A stretch of DNA of 10,612 bases, from the NCBI GenBank assembly GCA_036556985.1, contig DATBIK010000082.1, positions 1 to 10,612 on the forward strand, given 5' to 3'. The notes under the pieces are model-generated. The model was given only the letters and a program-made list of their open reading frames with translations, had not been told where the DNA came from and ran no database searches. The position numbers and the translations under genes are program-made. This stretch comes from JAPSGM01 sp036556985 (lineage in GTDB: Bacteria > Chloroflexota > Limnocylindria > QHBO01). Position 1 is the first letter of the stretch. Every line of letters starts with the position of its first letter. Below are positions 1-5,801 of the stretch, one piece after another.

Positions 1-168
1 GTGGCCTTCATGCGCGCCGGGATGGGCCTCACCGACGAGGAGCTCCTGGCCGCTGCCGACGAGGCGCTGGCGTCGGCCCGCGCGGCGGGCGGCAACCGGA
101 TCGCCTTCGACCGGATGCACGGCCTGGTCCGCCTCGAGGAGCGCCGGGCGGACCGCGAGGGCGCGTAG
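1..168 (+). CDS. C-terminal end of a GGDEF-like (diguanylate cyclase) protein, partial
   Basis: The reading frame is open from the first base to the TAG at 166-168, giving 55 residues of a gene that starts outside the window. The visible part reads LTDEELLAAADEALASARAA followed by GGNRIAFD. This resembles the last helix and strand of GGDEF domains (usual pattern ADxALYxAKxxGRNRV), which make cyclic di-GMP in the cytoplasm. The GGDEF signature and any sensor domains lie upstream and cannot be checked, so catalytic competence is unknown. The usual Tyr and Lys of the helix are replaced (ALASARAAGG), so a degenerate domain is possible. After the match there is a short Arg/Glu-rich tail. Identity rests on one short motif and could change with the full gene. 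Confidence 0.55.
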   Translation: MAFMRAGMGLTDEELLAAADEALASARAAGGNRIAFDRMHGLVRLEERRADREGA

Positions 169-186
169 CTGCGGACCGGAGATATA

Positions 187-235
187 CACAACATATCCAC
201 GAGCGAGGCTGCGGACCCCCACATGTTGTGGATAA
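187..235. promoter_or_regulatory. Inverted repeat with DnaA-box-like sequences upstream of thyX
   Basis: CACAACAT (187-194) and ATGTTGTG (223-230) form a perfect 8-bp inverted repeat with a 28-bp spacer. The right arm overlaps TGTGGATAA (227-235), the exact complement of the classical DnaA box TTATCCACA. The left arm overlaps ATATCCACG (193-201), a 7/9 match in the opposite orientation. The patch is AT-richer than its surroundings. It lies between the end of the upstream gene and the probable thyX -10 box at 263-268, so a regulatory role on thyX is plausible. Half-site similarity to NrdR boxes (ACAC...GTG with an AT-rich centre) is an alternative reading. The binding protein is an inference. 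Confidence 0.45.
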
Positions 236-262
236 GCCGCCTCATCGGGCCGTCCGCGGTGC

Positions 263-268
263 TATCCT
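263..268 (+). promoter_or_regulatory. Probable -10 element of thyX
   Basis: TATCCT ends 10 nt before the ATG at 279 and would place transcription initiation at or within a few bases of the start codon. No Shine-Dalgarno sequence lies between it and the ATG, and no clear -35 box is visible. The arrangement recurs at other starts in this window. Confidence 0.5.
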
Positions 269-278
269 CGGCGAACCC

Positions 279-1235
279 ATGCCGCCGACCGCGCCCGACC
301 TCTCCGCCAAGCTGATCTTCCCCACCAAGGAGATCGTGGAGGAGTACTACCTCCCGATCATCTACACCGCGTGCCGCACCTGCTACTCGGAGCAGCTGCC
401 CGACCAGATCTGGGACAAGGCGGTGAGCCGCCAGGTGGCCGACGAGAAGCAGCAGAACCTCGTGCGCAAGGTGATGGAGTCCGGCCACGGCTCGACGATC
501 GAGCACGTGAACTTCACGTTCGCGATCAGCGGCGTGACCCGGACGCTCTCGCACCAGCTCGTGCGGCATCGGGCCGGGACGGCCTTCGACCAGCAGTCGC
601 AGCGCTACGTCAGCTTCAAGGCGCGCGACAACTACACGGTCCCCGACTCGATCACGAAGGGCGACCTGGCCGATGACCTGGCCGGCCGCTTCCAGAGGGC
701 GATCGACGACAGCCTCGACCTGTACGGACAGCTGCTCCAGGCCGAGGTACCCGCCGAGGACGCGCGCTTCATCTTCCCGAACGCGATGCAGACGAACCTG
801 ATCATGACGGTGAACCTGCGCCAGCTCATCCACATGAGCGGGCTGCGGCTGTGCACGATGGCGCAGTGGGAGATCCGCCAGCTGTTCAAGCAGATTCGCC
901 ACGAGATCTTCCGGGTCTCGCCGTTCTTCGGGTCGTTCCTGGCGCCAAAGTGCGTGCCGCTCGGCTACTGCGACGAGATGGGCAACCGCGACGAGCACTG
1001 CCGCATCCGTCCGCACCGCGACACGGTCATGGCGGTGTGGGAGGCGTACCGCGGGGGGGAGCTGACCGAAACCGAGGGGCCCGTCGTCCCGGAGACCTCG
1101 CCCTTCCGCCCGCGCCCGAAGCGCGTCCCCGTCCCGGTCGCCGCCGACGAGGCTCCCGGCGAGACGATGCCTGCCGAGCGCCTCGAGCCGCCGCAGGCGG
1201 CGGTCGGCCAGGCCGGCGGCTCGGACCGCGTCTGA
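279..1235 (+). CDS. thyX: Flavin-dependent thymidylate synthase ThyX
   Basis: Makes dTMP from dUMP with FAD, NADPH and methylenetetrahydrofolate, in place of ThyA. From the ATG at 279 the protein has 318 residues. Family marks: H70...E75-H76 before the flavin region, the ThyX motif RHRAGTAFDQQS at 96-107 followed by QRY, and R190 with AQWEIR at 195-200 near the nucleotide site. The RHR-to-Ser spacing is 8 residues rather than the usual 7. Three cysteines (C225, C231, C241) follow the core. A Pro/Ala/Glu-rich tail of about 50 residues makes it longer than typical ThyX (about 220-250 aa); its codons keep high third-position GC, so it looks translated. An in-frame GTG at 228 exists, but it would put the DnaA-like box and the -10 element inside the gene, so the ATG is preferred. 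Identity is certain; the start is probable. Confidence 0.95.
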   Translation: MPPTAPDLSAKLIFPTKEIVEEYYLPIIYTACRTCYSEQLPDQIWDKAVSRQVADEKQQNLVRKVMESGHGSTIEHVNFTFAISGVTRTLSHQLVRHRAGTAFDQQSQRYVSFKARDNYTVPDSITKGDLADDLAGRFQRAIDDSLDLYGQLLQAEVPAEDARFIFPNAMQTNLIMTVNLRQLIHMSGLRLCTMAQWEIRQLFKQIRHEIFRVSPFFGSFLAPKCVPLGYCDEMGNRDEHCRIRPHRDTVMAVWEAYRGGELTETEGPVVPETSPFRPRPKRVPVPVAADEAPGETMPAERLEPPQAAVGQAGGSDRV

Positions 1236-1274
1236 CCGAGGCCGAAGGCGGTCCCCGGCGCCGAACGAGGGCGC

Positions 1275-1280
1275 TACCGT
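1275..1280 (+). promoter_or_regulatory. Probable -10 element of the ktrBA operon
   Basis: TACCGT lies 6 nt before the ATG at 1287, which opens an 8-codon ORF running into the ktrB start. The spacing matches other leaderless starts in this window. No recognisable -35 box is seen. Confidence 0.4.
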
Positions 1281-1286
1281 AGGCGG

Positions 1287-1313
1287 ATGAGCCGCGTCGC
1301 CGTCGCCGCGTGA
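1287..1313 (+). CDS. 8-codon upstream ORF overlapping the ktrB start
   Basis: ATG at 1287 encodes MSRVAVAA and stops at TGA 1311-1313. This stop overlaps the GTG start of ktrB (1310-1312) as GTGA. The ORF sits 6 nt after a -10-like hexamer, so it could be the leaderless first cistron of the ktrBA message and deliver ribosomes to ktrB by termination-reinitiation. The ktrB GTG itself lacks a clear Shine-Dalgarno sequence, which fits. The peptide shows no run of regulatory codons, so classical attenuation is not indicated. A chance ORF or a frameshift sequencing error near 1310 are the alternatives. Confidence 0.35.
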   Translation: MSRVAVAA

Positions 1314-2743
1314 CGGTCCAGGGCAGCCGCCCCGGGGATCGGCGCGTCCGGGTGGCGCGCACCCGGCCGGAGGAGGTCAAGCTCGAGCCGGCGCGGCGCG
1401 CCAGGCAGCCGCTGTCGCCGGCGAAGACGCTCCTCGTCGCCTTCGCCTTCCTCATCACCCTCGGCACCACCCTGCTGCTCCTGCCGATCGCCACGGAGGC
1501 CGGTCAGACCACCGACTTCGTCACCGCCCTGTTCACCGCGACTTCCGCCGCGTGCGTCACCGGGCTGGTCGTGGTCGACACGGCGACCCACTGGAGCACG
1601 TTCGGCGAGATCGTCATCCTCGGGCTCATCCAGGCCGGCGGTTTCGGGATCATGACCGGCTCGACGCTGCTCCTCTACCTCATCGCCGGGCGACGGACCC
1701 GCCTCCACGATCGGATCGTCGTCCAGGAGTCACTGGGCGGGCTCGAGCTCGGGAGCGTGACGCAGCTCGTGCGCAGGATCGCGCTGTTCACGCTCGGCGC
1801 AGAGGCCGTCGGCGCCGTGATCCTGTCGATCGCCTTCATGGCGGGGCCCGAGGCCGGGCCGCCCTGGCACCCGCAGGGGATGTGGTGGGGCGTCTTCCAC
1901 TCGGTCTCCGCTTTCAACAACGCGGGCTTCGACCTCACCGGCGGCTTCCGCAGCCTCACCCCATTCCGCGACGACTGGTGGGTGTTGGGGACGGCAGCCT
2001 CGCTGCTCATCCTCGGCGGCCTCGGCTGGGCGATCGTGGGCGATCTCTTCACCGGACGCCGATGGCGCCGGTTCGCCCTCGAGACGAAGCTTGTACTGGT
2101 CGTCACCGTCGCGTTGCTCGTGGTCGGCACCGTCCTCATCGGCGTGATCGAGTGGGAGAACCCGGCCACGCTGGGTCCGTTGCCGCCCGAGCAGCGGATC
2201 CTGAATGCCGCCTTCGAGTCGGCCACGCTGCGCACGGCCGGCTTCACCGCCCTCGATACCGGCGCCCTCTTCGAATCGACGCTGTTCGTGGTCATGGCGC
2301 TCATGTTCATCGGCGGCGCCTCTGGCTCGACGGCGGGCGGCATCAAGGTGACGACCTTCGGCCTGCTCGGGGCGGTCATCTGGTCGAGCATGCGCGGCCG
2401 GCCGTCGGCCGAGCTCTTCGGCCGGCGCATCCCGCACGGCGTCGTGTACCGCGCCCTGTCGGTGGCGCTGCTGTCGATCGCGTTCGTCTTCGTCGTCGGC
2501 CTGGGGCTGGCGATCACGACCAACGCGACCTTTGTCCAGATCCTGTTCGAGGCGGTTTCGGCCTTCGGCACGGTCGGGGCCAGCACCGGCATCACGCCGA
2601 ACCTGGACGCGCCGGCCAGCATCATCGCGATCGTCGGGATGTTCGTCGGCCGGCTGGGACCGATCACCCTCGTCCTGGCGCTGTCGACGCGCGTCCGGCC
2701 TGTACCCTATCGGCACGCCGTCGAGACGGTGCGCATCGGCTAG
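1310..2743 (+). CDS. ktrB: Potassium uptake channel subunit, TrkH/KtrB family
   Basis: Membrane subunit of a Trk/Ktr potassium uptake system, 477 residues with about eight hydrophobic membrane spans. The four pore-loop repeats of the family are visible, each with its filter glycine: CVTGL (G85), NNAGF (G206), RTAGF (G311) and TVGAS (G423). The flexible gating segment GGASGSTAGGIK lies after the third pore loop. A basic N-terminal tail of about 40 residues precedes the first span. The GTG start overlaps the stop of a tiny upstream ORF, and other starts are possible since the first 30 residues carry no family signal. The regulatory RCK subunit gene follows after 19 bp. Length and a single-RCK partner favour the Ktr type (often Na+-linked) over the larger Trk type. 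Family assignment is firm; ion coupling is inferred. Confidence 0.92.
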   Translation: MTVQGSRPGDRRVRVARTRPEEVKLEPARRARQPLSPAKTLLVAFAFLITLGTTLLLLPIATEAGQTTDFVTALFTATSAACVTGLVVVDTATHWSTFGEIVILGLIQAGGFGIMTGSTLLLYLIAGRRTRLHDRIVVQESLGGLELGSVTQLVRRIALFTLGAEAVGAVILSIAFMAGPEAGPPWHPQGMWWGVFHSVSAFNNAGFDLTGGFRSLTPFRDDWWVLGTAASLLILGGLGWAIVGDLFTGRRWRRFALETKLVLVVTVALLVVGTVLIGVIEWENPATLGPLPPEQRILNAAFESATLRTAGFTALDTGALFESTLFVVMALMFIGGASGSTAGGIKVTTFGLLGAVIWSSMRGRPSAELFGRRIPHGVVYRALSVALLSIAFVFVVGLGLAITTNATFVQILFEAVSAFGTVGASTGITPNLDAPASIIAIVGMFVGRLGPITLVLALSTRVRPVPYRHAVETVRIG

Positions 2744-2762
2744 AAGGGAGCGAGCAGGGGAC

Positions 2763-3413
2763 GTGGCGCGGCAGCAGGTGATGGTCATCGGCCTGGGGCG
2801 GTTCGGCTCGGCGCTGGCGCGCGAGCTCGAGCGGCTCGGCCACGAGGTGCTGGCCGTCGACCTCAGCGAGCAGGCGGTGAACGACATCGCCCGGGACGTC
2901 ACGCACGCCATGCAGCTCGACGCCTCGGACGAGAACGCCCTGCGCAGCGCGGGCGCCGATCACTTCCAGACGGCGATCGTGGCCATCAGCTCCAAGGCGG
3001 AGCCGTCGATCTTCGCGACCATGGTGCTCAAGCGGCTCGGCGTCCGGAACGTCATCGCCAAGGCCGGCGACCGGCTCCACGGCGAGATCCTCACCCGGGT
3101 CGGCGCCGACCGCGTCATCCTGCCGGAGCAGGAAACCGGGGCGCGCCTGGCCCACTCCTTCAACGTGCCGAACGTCATCGACTACCTCGACGTCGGCCCG
3201 AGCTTCGGCATCGAGAAGGTCCGCCCTCCGGCCTCCTTCGTGGGCAAGGCACTCGGAGACCTCGACCTCAAGAACCGCCTCGGCGTGACGCCGATCGCCA
3301 TCCGCCGCGGCCAGAACGTGATCATCAACCCGGCCCGCGAGGAGCGGGTGGCCGACGGGGACGAGCTCATCCTCATCGGCCGCGACGACCAGCTCGAGGA
3401 GCTGCGCGGCTAG
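2763..3413 (+). CDS. ktrA: Potassium uptake regulatory subunit, TrkA/KtrA family
   Basis: Cytoplasmic RCK protein of 216 residues that gates the KtrB channel in response to nucleotides. The N-terminal Rossmann domain shows GLGRFG at residues 10-15 and D33 at the end of the second strand, the position that contacts the nucleotide ribose. An RCK_C-type domain occupies roughly residues 130-216. There is one RCK pair only, as in KtrA (about 220 aa), not the duplicated TrkA of about 450 aa. The GTG at 2763 is chosen because it places the first strand just before the glycine motif; upstream in-frame codons overlap ktrB and look non-coding. A GGGAG lies 12 nt before the start. It is co-transcribed with ktrB and convergent with the next gene, with only 13 bp between the stops. 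Confidence 0.92.
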   Translation: MARQQVMVIGLGRFGSALARELERLGHEVLAVDLSEQAVNDIARDVTHAMQLDASDENALRSAGADHFQTAIVAISSKAEPSIFATMVLKRLGVRNVIAKAGDRLHGEILTRVGADRVILPEQETGARLAHSFNVPNVIDYLDVGPSFGIEKVRPPASFVGKALGDLDLKNRLGVTPIAIRRGQNVIINPAREERVADGDELILIGRDDQLEELRG

Positions 3414-3426
3414 GAGTCGGCCCGCC

Positions 3427-3873
3427 TCAGTTGTCCGGGCTGACCCCGTCGCCGAGCGTGAAGCGGCGCAGCTCCTCCTCCGCGCTCTCGGCTGCCCGCC
3501 GCCCCTCGGCCACGAGGAAGGCGGTCATCTTCGACGAGTCGACGATGAGCAGGGTGTGGCCACGCTCGTTCCGGTCGAGCACGATGCGGTCGTCGCCGTG
3601 GAAGCTGATCGCCCAGTTGGCCTGGAGCTGGACGATCTCGGCCAGCACGACCTTCTCACTGAACGACCAGTCGAGGAAGGCCGCGTTCAGCGCCGCCACC
3701 ACGTCCCGCAGCTGGTGGGTCGTGTTGCGCCGCACGCGCGACAGGAAGTGCACGAGGCGCAGCCGCGCGAATGGGTCGCCGCCGCGCGCGATCTGCGGCG
3801 GGGCGAGCTCCGGGTCGGGCATGCCGTCCGGCGCGGGGCCGGCCACGAGCGAGCCGCGGTCGAGGTTCGTCAC
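3427..3873 (-). CDS. Conserved-looking protein of unknown function, 148 aa
   Basis: I do not recognise this family. The protein appears soluble, with no signal peptide or membrane segment. After a Pro/Gly-rich N-terminus of about 30 residues, it has a charged helical region with LRLVHFLSRVRRNTTHQL (residues 38-55) and DVVAALNAAFLDWSFSEKVV (57-76). A probable strand segment with WAISFHGDDRIVLDRNERG (87-105) follows, then an acidic/basic helix near the C-terminus. The start is taken as GTG at 3873, giving a leader free of in-frame stops; an internal ATG at 3822 (Met18) is the alternative, and neither has a good Shine-Dalgarno sequence. Codon use matches neighbouring genes and exceeds what the opposite-strand frames show. 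It is convergent with ktrA. Nothing in the context points to a function. Confidence 0.65.
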   Translation of the reverse strand: MTNLDRGSLVAGPAPDGMPDPELAPPQIARGGDPFARLRLVHFLSRVRRNTTHQLRDVVAALNAAFLDWSFSEKVVLAEIVQLQANWAISFHGDDRIVLDRNERGHTLLIVDSSKMTAFLVAEGRRAAESAEEELRRFTLGDGVSPDN

Positions 3874-4013
3874 CGCCTAAGTCTGCCGTGGCCGCGGCCG
3901 GCGCGCGAATCGACCGGCGCCGGCAGCGCACGCGAAGGCGGGCCGCCGTCCCGGAGGGATGGGACGACGACCCGCCGCGAGGGAGGCCCGTGCCTCCATG
4001 GGCAACGACCCCG
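3874..4013. other. Intergenic region between two minus-strand genes
   Basis: These 140 bp separate the DUF4397 gene from the 148-aa gene downstream on the minus strand. Apart from the hairpin near 3982-3997 and a GC-rich palindrome (CCGGCGCCGG near 3914-3923) I see no clear signal. A TAGGCG directly abuts the GTG at 3873; it resembles the local -10 type but is too close to serve as a leaderless promoter for that start. Confidence 0.4.
3982..3997 (-). terminator. Possible hairpin terminator after the DUF4397 gene
   Basis: GGAGGC and GCCTCC form a perfect 6-bp stem around a 4-nt loop, 16 nt beyond the stop codon of the gene ending at 4014. There is no U-tract, so intrinsic termination is uncertain in this GC-rich genome. 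Confidence 0.3.
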
Positions 4014-4802
4014 CTAGCGAGCCCGGGCGCTCACGCGGGCGAACCGCGCGACGCCGAGCAGGAGCCCTGCCGCCACCAGGAGCAGGCCGAGCGTCGCGAC
4101 CGGGATGCCGCCGGTCGGGGCCGACATGGCCGTGTCGCTCAGCATCCGGGCGTCGACCGCCACGATGACCTGCACGCCGGCGTCGCCGCCATCCATCGCG
4201 ATGGCGGTGACGTTCGTGCCGGCCTCGAGCGTTGCGGGCACGGTCAGCGCCGCGTCCATCTCCCCGGCGGCGCGGATCTCGACCTCGTAGTCACCCGGAT
4301 CCACGGCCAGGTAGCCGCTTGCCTCGGGGTAGGCGAGGCCGTCGACCAGGATCGGTCCGCCGGCGACGGCGATGTCGACCGATGCCGGGGCGCTCGGCGA
4401 AGCGTGGAAGATCCGCAGCTTGGCCTGGTCGGCGAGCGTCGCCGTGTCGTCCACGAGGACGACCGGCGCGATGTCGGCCAGCAGGCCGGTTGCCGCCACG
4501 GTGTAGGCGGTGCCGGCTTCCAAAGTGAGGTCCGCGTCGATGACCGGCGCGGTGTCGCCGGTCGCCGTGACCTGGACGTTGTAGGTTCCCGCCGCCAACT
4601 CGAGGTAGTCGCTCACGGCGGTGAACGGCACGTCGGTCAGGACGCGATCGCCGTCGACCCAGACGTCGACGTTCGGCGCGTCGGGGCTGGCGTGGACGAC
4701 CCGCACCCATGCGGCGTCGGCCGCCGCGGCGCTGCCGGCCAGCGCGCCGAGGAGGGAGAGACTGAGGAGGGCTCCGATCAGCCCTCGGGTGGTTCGCTTC
4801 AT
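4014..4802 (-). CDS. Exported, membrane-anchored protein with two DUF4397 domains
   Basis: 262 residues. A signal peptide (basic MKRTTR, then a hydrophobic core to about residue 28) predicts export. Two tandem DUF4397 domains follow at about 32-118 and 129-218. Each starts with the family pattern (R-V-V-H-A-S-P-D-A-P and R-I-F-H-A-S-P-S-A-P) and contains the Y-L-x-(L/V)-x-x-G-x-Y segment. DUF4397 domains are beta-sandwich modules of cell-surface proteins; no enzyme activity is known to me. The C-terminus has S-A-P-T-G-G, a hydrophobic span (about 234-252) and a basic tail, so the protein is probably tethered with both domains outside. AAGGAG lies 8 nt before the ATG, the best Shine-Dalgarno sequence in the window and in contrast to the leaderless genes nearby. 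Confidence 0.88.
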   Translation of the reverse strand: MKRTTRGLIGALLSLSLLGALAGSAAAADAAWVRVVHASPDAPNVDVWVDGDRVLTDVPFTAVSDYLELAAGTYNVQVTATGDTAPVIDADLTLEAGTAYTVAATGLLADIAPVVLVDDTATLADQAKLRIFHASPSAPASVDIAVAGGPILVDGLAYPEASGYLAVDPGDYEVEIRAAGEMDAALTVPATLEAGTNVTAIAMDGGDAGVQVIVAVDARMLSDTAMSAPTGGIPVATLGLLLVAAGLLLGVARFARVSARAR

Positions 4803-4810
4803 CGGTTTGG

Positions 4811-4816
4811 CTCCTT
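4811..4816 (-). promoter_or_regulatory. Strong ribosome binding site of the DUF4397 gene
   Basis: On the minus strand AAGGAG lies 8 nt upstream of the ATG at 4802. It fixes that start and shows that this message has a 5' leader. Confidence 0.7.
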
Positions 4817-4820
4817 GGAA

Positions 4821-4843
4821 GGTGATGCGTTTGATGCCTCACC
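4821..4843. repeat. Imperfect inverted repeat upstream of the DUF4397 gene
   Basis: GGTGATGC (4821-4828) and GCCTCACC (4836-4843) are 8-nt arms with one mismatch around a 7-nt centre. The element lies just upstream of the ribosome binding site. On the minus strand it overlaps a weak TAGGTG -10-like hexamer (4845-4840). It could be an operator or a leader hairpin; no regulator can be named. Confidence 0.3.
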
Positions 4844-4866
4844 TACGGGGGAGCCGCGGGACCGGA

Positions 4867-5202
4867 TCAGCCGATGCGCGTGCCCTCGGGAGCCGATGGG
4901 CTCGGCTCGAGGAGCCAGACGTTGCCGTCCTCGCCCATCGCGCCGAGTACCAGCACCTCGCTCGCGAAGCCCGCGATGCGACGCGGCGGGAAGTTCACGA
5001 CCGACACCACCTGGCGGCCGATCAGCGCGGCCGGATCCGGGTAGGTGACGGTGAGCTGCGCCGAGCTGGCACGCTCACCCAGCTCAGGGCCGAAATCGAT
5101 GCGCAGCCGGTAGGCCGGCTTGCGGGCTTCGGGGAACGGCTCGGCGGCGACGATGCGGCCCACCCGCATGTCGACGCGCGCGAAGTCGTCGAAGGTGATC
5201 AG
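4867..5202 (-). CDS. csaA: CsaA-type tRNA-binding domain protein
   Basis: Small protein of the CsaA family, a dimeric OB-fold relative of the methionyl-tRNA synthetase C-terminal domain. It binds tRNA and was proposed as an export chaperone in Bacillus. Family marks: MRVGRI with E-P-F-P-E-A-R-K-P-A-Y, the S-S-A-Q strand, L-I-G-R-Q-V-V, V-V-N-F-P-P-R-R-I-A and E-V-L-V-L-G-A. CsaA proteins carry about 11 residues before MRVGRI (ITxDDFxxVD). Those residues are encoded here (ITFDDFARVD) but begin at a CTG (5202-5200), not ATG; the internal ATG at 5169 would remove this conserved N-terminus. The CTG overlaps the stop of the upstream gene as CTGA, typical of coupled genes, and no ATG, GTG or TTG occurs in frame nearby. 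I therefore favour a 111-residue product from CTG. Family is certain; the start is inferred. Confidence 0.88.
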   Translation of the reverse strand: MITFDDFARVDMRVGRIVAAEPFPEARKPAYRLRIDFGPELGERASSAQLTVTYPDPAALIGRQVVSVVNFPPRRIAGFASEVLVLGAMGEDGNVWLLEPSPSAPEGTRIG

Positions 5203-5666
5203 CGGTCCTGCTGGCCGGGGGCGCCGGCGCGCCCGTGCCCCCTTGCGTGATCCGGCGGGCCGCCGCCGTTGCCCATGATCCAGCCGATGCCGGGGTGGAG
5301 GCCGTGCTCCTTGGCGATCTCGCCCCAGCCCATGCCGTCGGCGAACATCGCCGCCAGCTCGTCGGTGGAAAGGCCCGACGCGTCGGCCCAGGCAAGCAGC
5401 CGGACCGCACCGCCCACACCATGGTCGGCGGCCAGCGCTGCGATCGCGTCCGCGTCGGTCGTGATGCCGGCATCGGCGAGTCGCACGACGAGGCGGTCGA
5501 GGAGATCCGCCGTGGGGACCGCGTCATCCTCCGTCTGCGGCTGGTGCGAGGCAGCAGCCGAGGCCATCCGCTCACGACCGCGCTCGGATGGCGCGGCGAT
5601 CGCGGTGGCGACGGCCACCAGCAGCAGCGCGACAGTGGCGAGCAGGACGCGGGCACCCCGGTTCAT
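5199..5666 (-). CDS. Small exported helical protein with G-W-G-E-I-A segment
   Basis: 155 residues. A signal peptide (basic MNRGAR, then a long hydrophobic stretch to about residue 25, AIAAPS) predicts export. The rest is helical and Ala-rich: LLDRLVVRLADAGITTDADA at 55-74, then VGGAVRLLAWADASGLSTDE (84-103), then GMGWGEIAKEHGLHPGIGWI (111-130), ending in a Gly/His/Arg-rich tail. Small exported proteins with a repeated 'vgfGxxvxllxlAxxsG...GWGxIaxxxGlxPG' pattern are, from memory, common in Chloroflexota and have no known function. The ATG at 5666 is supported by TATAAC 7 nt upstream (leaderless). The stop overlaps the probable csaA CTG. The HTH-like look of the GWGEIAKEHGLHPG segment should not be read as DNA binding, since the protein is exported. 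Confidence 0.75.
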   Translation of the reverse strand: MNRGARVLLATVALLLVAVATAIAAPSERGRERMASAAASHQPQTEDDAVPTADLLDRLVVRLADAGITTDADAIAALAADHGVGGAVRLLAWADASGLSTDELAAMFADGMGWGEIAKEHGLHPGIGWIMGNGGGPPDHARGHGRAGAPGQQDR

Positions 5667-5673
5667 GGGTCCA

Positions 5674-5679
5674 GTTATA
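5674..5679 (-). promoter_or_regulatory. Probable -10 element of the exported protein-csaA operon
   Basis: Read on the minus strand this is TATAAC, the closest match to the bacterial TATAAT consensus in the window. It ends 7 nt before the ATG at 5666, which implies a leaderless message. The -35 position (about 5697-5702) is not consensus. Confidence 0.55.
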
Positions 5680-5762
5680 CGGCCTGACGGGGCGTGACGC
5701 CAGCTCGGAAGGTCCTATCGGGGTGCGCCCTGGCAACGGCCCCCGCTAGTACTGTCGGGCCC

Positions 5763-5791
5763 TTGGTGGCAGGTGGGGGAGGCGGTAGGTT
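5763..5791 (+). promoter_or_regulatory. Probable promoter of the 5841 gene
   Basis: TTGGTG (5763-5768) and TAGGTT (5786-5791) are separated by exactly 17 bp, the best -35/-10 pair seen here. Transcription would start near 5799, leaving a leader of about 40 nt with a hairpin and a Shine-Dalgarno sequence. Confidence 0.45.
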
Positions 5792-5801
5792 GCGCCCACG
5801 A

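Noticed and set aside
111..130. Search for a CRISPR array, insertion sequence, tRNA or phage attachment site
   Set aside because: No direct repeats with regular spacing, no transposase-like frame, no cloverleaf and no integrase were found anywhere in the window. The HTH fragment at the end is too short to imply a mobile element.
227..235. Chromosome origin at the DnaA box
   Set aside because: One perfect and one weak box in about 50 bp, with no dnaA, dnaN or AT-rich unwinding region; a regulatory site is more likely.
228..278. GTG at 228 as the thyX start
   Set aside because: The extra 17 residues match nothing in the family and would place the DnaA-like box and the -10 element inside the coding region. 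The ATG at 279 has the standard spacing from the -10 box.
1234..1253. Possible terminator hairpin after thyX (GACCG...CGGTC)
   Set aside because: Only five outer base pairs with mismatches inside and no U-tract; too weak to call.
2532..2762. N-terminal extension of the ktrA frame into ktrB
   Set aside because: The extension is Arg/Ser-rich and overlaps the conserved end of ktrB. RCK proteins begin just before the GxGxxG motif, as with the GTG at 2763.
1730..2911. 393-codon minus-strand frame across ktrB and ktrA
   Set aside because: Antisense shadow of two well-supported genes; the translation is charged and repetitive with no recognisable motif.
3771..5048. 425-codon open frame on the plus strand
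   Set aside because: It lies antisense to the 148-aa, DUF4397 and csaA genes. The product is low-complexity Arg/Gly/Pro sequence without a domain.
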